From: JALENY01 sp036310185 | GTDB lineage: Bacteria; Bacillota; Clostridia; Lachnospirales; Lachnospiraceae | Length of the DNA stretch: 6,830 nt | Reading direction: 5' to 3' | Assembly (NCBI GenBank): GCA_036310185.1 | Contig: JAXJSH010000019.1 | Location: forward strand, 1-6,830 | Shown: one piece after another, positions 5,426 through 6,830 of the stretch | How positions within the stretch are numbered: position 1 is the first letter of the stretch | Layout of the letters: each line of letters opens with the position of its first letter | Program-made: the position numbers and the translations under genes | Notes under the pieces: generated by a model | Told to the model about the DNA's origin: nothing | The model's database searches: none | Seen by the model: only the letters and a program-made list of their open reading frames with translations

Positions 5426-5878
5426 TTAACCCTCTATGATCTTCATCAGTTTGCCCATCACCACTTTGGCATCCTGAGGGGAATGGATTGCACACATGAT
5501 CGTATCATCTCCGGCAATGCATCCCAGTATTTCCGGCCAGCCCAGCGAATCCAGCGCTGCCGCCGCTGCCATGGCCATACCCGGCACGGTTTTCATAACC
5601 AGCAGATTTCCCGCTGTGTCCATGGACACATAAGCATCTTTTAATACTCTGCTGTATTTTTTGCTCAAATGCCCCACGTCATTCTGGATAATACTGTAAC
5701 GGGATTTCCCCTGTCCGTCGGACACCTTGATCAGGTGGAGTTCTCGAATGTCTCTGGAAACGGTAGCCTGAGTAACCTGAAATCCGGACTCATTCAATCG
5801 ATCCGCCAGTTCTTCCTGGGTCTCAATATGATATTTTTCGATCAGTCGAATGATCTGTGTTTGTCTGGCATTTTTCAA
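5426..5878 (-). CDS. argR: Arginine repressor ArgR/AhrC
   Basis: This 150-residue protein is about the size of Bacillus AhrC (149). Residues 1-65 are the winged helix-turn-helix, with IETQEELADRL and the hallmark VTQATVSRDIRELHLIK (35-51). Residues 75-150 are the oligomerisation and arginine-binding domain; CIAGDDTIMC (120-129) carries the two aspartates that bind arginine in the family. With arginine the hexamer represses arginine synthesis genes and can activate catabolism. The start is TTG (5876-5878), eight bases after AGGAGG (plus-strand 5887-5892). The only nearby ATG is out of frame. It is 15 bases from nadK and lies ahead of recN, so it is likely part of one transcript with tlyA and nadK. 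No convincing ARG box was seen in the window. Confidence 0.96.
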   Translation of the reverse strand: MKNARQTQIIRLIEKYHIETQEELADRLNESGFQVTQATVSRDIRELHLIKVSDGQGKSRYSIIQNDVGHLSKKYSRVLKDAYVSMDTAGNLLVMKTVPGMAMAAAAALDSLGWPEILGCIAGDDTIMCAIHSPQDAKVVMGKLMKIIEG

Positions 5879-5886
5879 ATTTTTAT

Positions 5887-5892
5887 CCTCCT
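5887..5892 (-). promoter_or_regulatory. Ribosome binding site for the TTG start of argR
   Basis: A perfect AGGAGG begins one base after the nadK TAG stop and lies eight bases before the TTG at 5876-5878. Its strength and position decide the unusual start codon. Confidence 0.8.
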
Positions 5893-5893
5893 G

Positions 5894-6715
5894 CTATTCA
5901 TCGCTCATTTTCCTGCGCAGTACTTCCAGAAAACTGACGTTATTGATCTTTACCAGTCGAATATCCTGTTCTGCACGCTGAACAACAATAAGATCTCCGG
6001 TTTCCATGGGATGACTGGCTGTACCGTCATAATATACACAGGCCACATCCGATTTTTCGCACCGCCCCTGTCCGATTTCTACTATAATTTCATCCTCGGC
6101 CGGGAAAATAATACTTCTCGTATTCAAAGTATGCGGTGCAAGGGCTGTCATTACCATAAGAGATGCCTGGGGCGACACGATGGGTCCGCCTGCAGATAAG
6201 CTGTATCCGGTGGAACCGGTCGGTGTGGACACCAGTATGCCATCGGCCTTATACTGGTTTAAAAATTCACCATTTACATAATTTTTAAAACGCACAACGC
6301 GAAGCGGACCGTCTCTCGAAATCGCAATCTCATTCAATGCTATATCCGAATAAACTTTCTGCCCTTCGTGATAAATGGTACCACGAAGCATCATACGGGA
6401 CTCAATAAAATACTCATCTGCAAAAAGGCTGTCCAAAGCCGGATATATGGATATTTTGTCAATTTCTGCCAGATAACCCATGGTTCCAAGGTTGATTCCG
6501 ATCAGCGGAATCTCTGTATCCACCACTTCTCTGGCTGCCCGAAGAAGGGTACCATCGCCGCCAAGCACCAGCACACAATCCACATCCGAAGTCAGCTCGT
6601 GCCGGCCTTTTATGAGACATTCTCTTCCGTTTTTCTGAATATATTCTGCGATATCCCGGCTTACGGATCCGTCTTTATCTTTATCCGTATTGGCAATTAT
6701 ATAGAATTTATTCAT
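5894..6715 (-). CDS. nadK: NAD(+)/NADH kinase
   Basis: This 273-residue protein phosphorylates NAD to NADP in the cytosol, the only route to NADP. The catalytic GGDGTLL (52-58, Asp54) is followed by INLGTMGYLAE (74-84). LNEIAISR (127-134) contains the Asn-Glu pair that contacts the nicotinamide nucleotide. TPTGSTGYSLSAGGPIV (164-180) is the family signature in the all-beta domain. The length is normal and no key motif is missing. ATG 6713-6715 is preceded by AGAGGTG (plus-strand 6721-6727), which touches the tandem stop codons of the upstream gene. The 14-base gap to that gene and 15-base gap to argR point to a single operon. Confidence 0.97.
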   Translation of the reverse strand: MNKFYIIANTDKDKDGSVSRDIAEYIQKNGRECLIKGRHELTSDVDCVLVLGGDGTLLRAAREVVDTEIPLIGINLGTMGYLAEIDKISIYPALDSLFADEYFIESRMMLRGTIYHEGQKVYSDIALNEIAISRDGPLRVVRFKNYVNGEFLNQYKADGILVSTPTGSTGYSLSAGGPIVSPQASLMVMTALAPHTLNTRSIIFPAEDEIIVEIGQGRCEKSDVACVYYDGTASHPMETGDLIVVQRAEQDIRLVKINNVSFLEVLRRKMSDE

Positions 6716-6729
6716 ATGTACACCTCTTA

Positions 6730-6830
6730 TTATTTATCCAGATTCTCGTGTGCCCTTGCCACAATCTCCTCTACTTTTTCTGCCAGATGAAGACCTTCTG
6801 TTCCTTTTTTCAGATGCAGCAGATATTCGA
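6730..6830 (-). CDS. tlyA: 3' end of a probable TlyA-type rRNA methyltransferase (partial)
   Basis: A frame open to the window edge encodes 32 C-terminal residues (EYLLHLKKGTEG ... ARAHENLDK) and ends in two TAA stops (6730-6732 and 6727-6729). The EYLLHLKKG ending fits TlyA (FtsJ-like 2'-O-methyltransferase with an S4 domain, acting on 16S and 23S rRNA). In many Clostridia tlyA stands directly before nadK-argR-recN. Most of the gene lies beyond the window, so the call leans on gene order. Confidence 0.6.
   Translation of the reverse strand, partial: EYLLHLKKGTEGLHLAEKVEEIVARAHENLDK

Noticed and set aside
5669..6199. 176-residue plus-strand open frame across argR and nadK
   Set aside because: It is antisense to two clear genes, shows no recognisable domain, and spans their intergenic boundary without its own signals.
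6698..6717. ARG-box-like ATGAATAAATTC at the nadK start
   Set aside because: It matches only part of the AhrC box consensus and lies within the first codons of nadK. AT-rich Lys/Asn/Phe codons explain it.
1..6830. CRISPR arrays, insertion sequences, tRNA genes or phage attachment sites
   Set aside because: I found no regularly spaced repeats, transposase-like protein, terminal inverted repeats with target duplications, or tRNA-like cloverleaf in the window.

Overview
The window looks like a chromosomal segment of a spore-forming Clostridia species, most likely Lachnospiraceae or a close relative. The evidence is the minus-strand gene order tlyA(partial)-nadK-argR-recN-spoIVB, Firmicutes-type AGGAGG ribosome binding sites, and a real sporulation protease (SpoIVB). 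The genus is not readable from the sequence. All main genes except one small operon lie on the minus strand, so the conserved block runs from right to left.

Right part (about 2376-6830, minus strand): the 3' end of a probable TlyA rRNA methyltransferase is followed after 14 bases by nadK (NAD kinase) and after 15 more by argR (arginine repressor, TTG start). Then come recN (DNA double-strand break repair ATPase) and spoIVB (S55 serine protease of the sigma-K checkpoint). recN ends in a clear intrinsic terminator. A sigma-G-like promoter that starts inside the recN 3' end probably drives spoIVB separately in the forespore. spoIVB ends at a hairpin shared with the convergent operon on its left. 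In many spore formers spo0A follows spoIVB directly; it is absent here, so synteny breaks at about 2375.

Middle part (1569-2332, plus strand): a small accessory operon with a near-consensus promoter (TTGGCA-17-TATAAT). A perfect 6+6 inverted repeat fills the promoter spacer and reaches the -10 box. Its first gene is a DUF4160 protein that carries a one-base frameshift; the intact C-terminal end is still readable in another frame. The second gene is an intact DUF2442 protein with a C-terminal helix-turn-helix. The layout (small protein first, DNA-binding partner second, operator in the promoter) resembles an autoregulated toxin-antitoxin-like module whose first component is broken. That function is inference.

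Left part (1-1511): a two-gene minus-strand operon of a MarR-type regulator and a flavodoxin-domain protein, translationally coupled. It has a good sigma-A promoter and a 12-bp perfect palindrome at the expected transcription start, probably the autoregulatory operator. The last 457 bases contain no gene that I can support. They are AT-rich and hold a long-loop hairpin with a T-tract, a short direct repeat, and at the very edge a Shine-Dalgarno sequence for a gene that would begin just outside the window.
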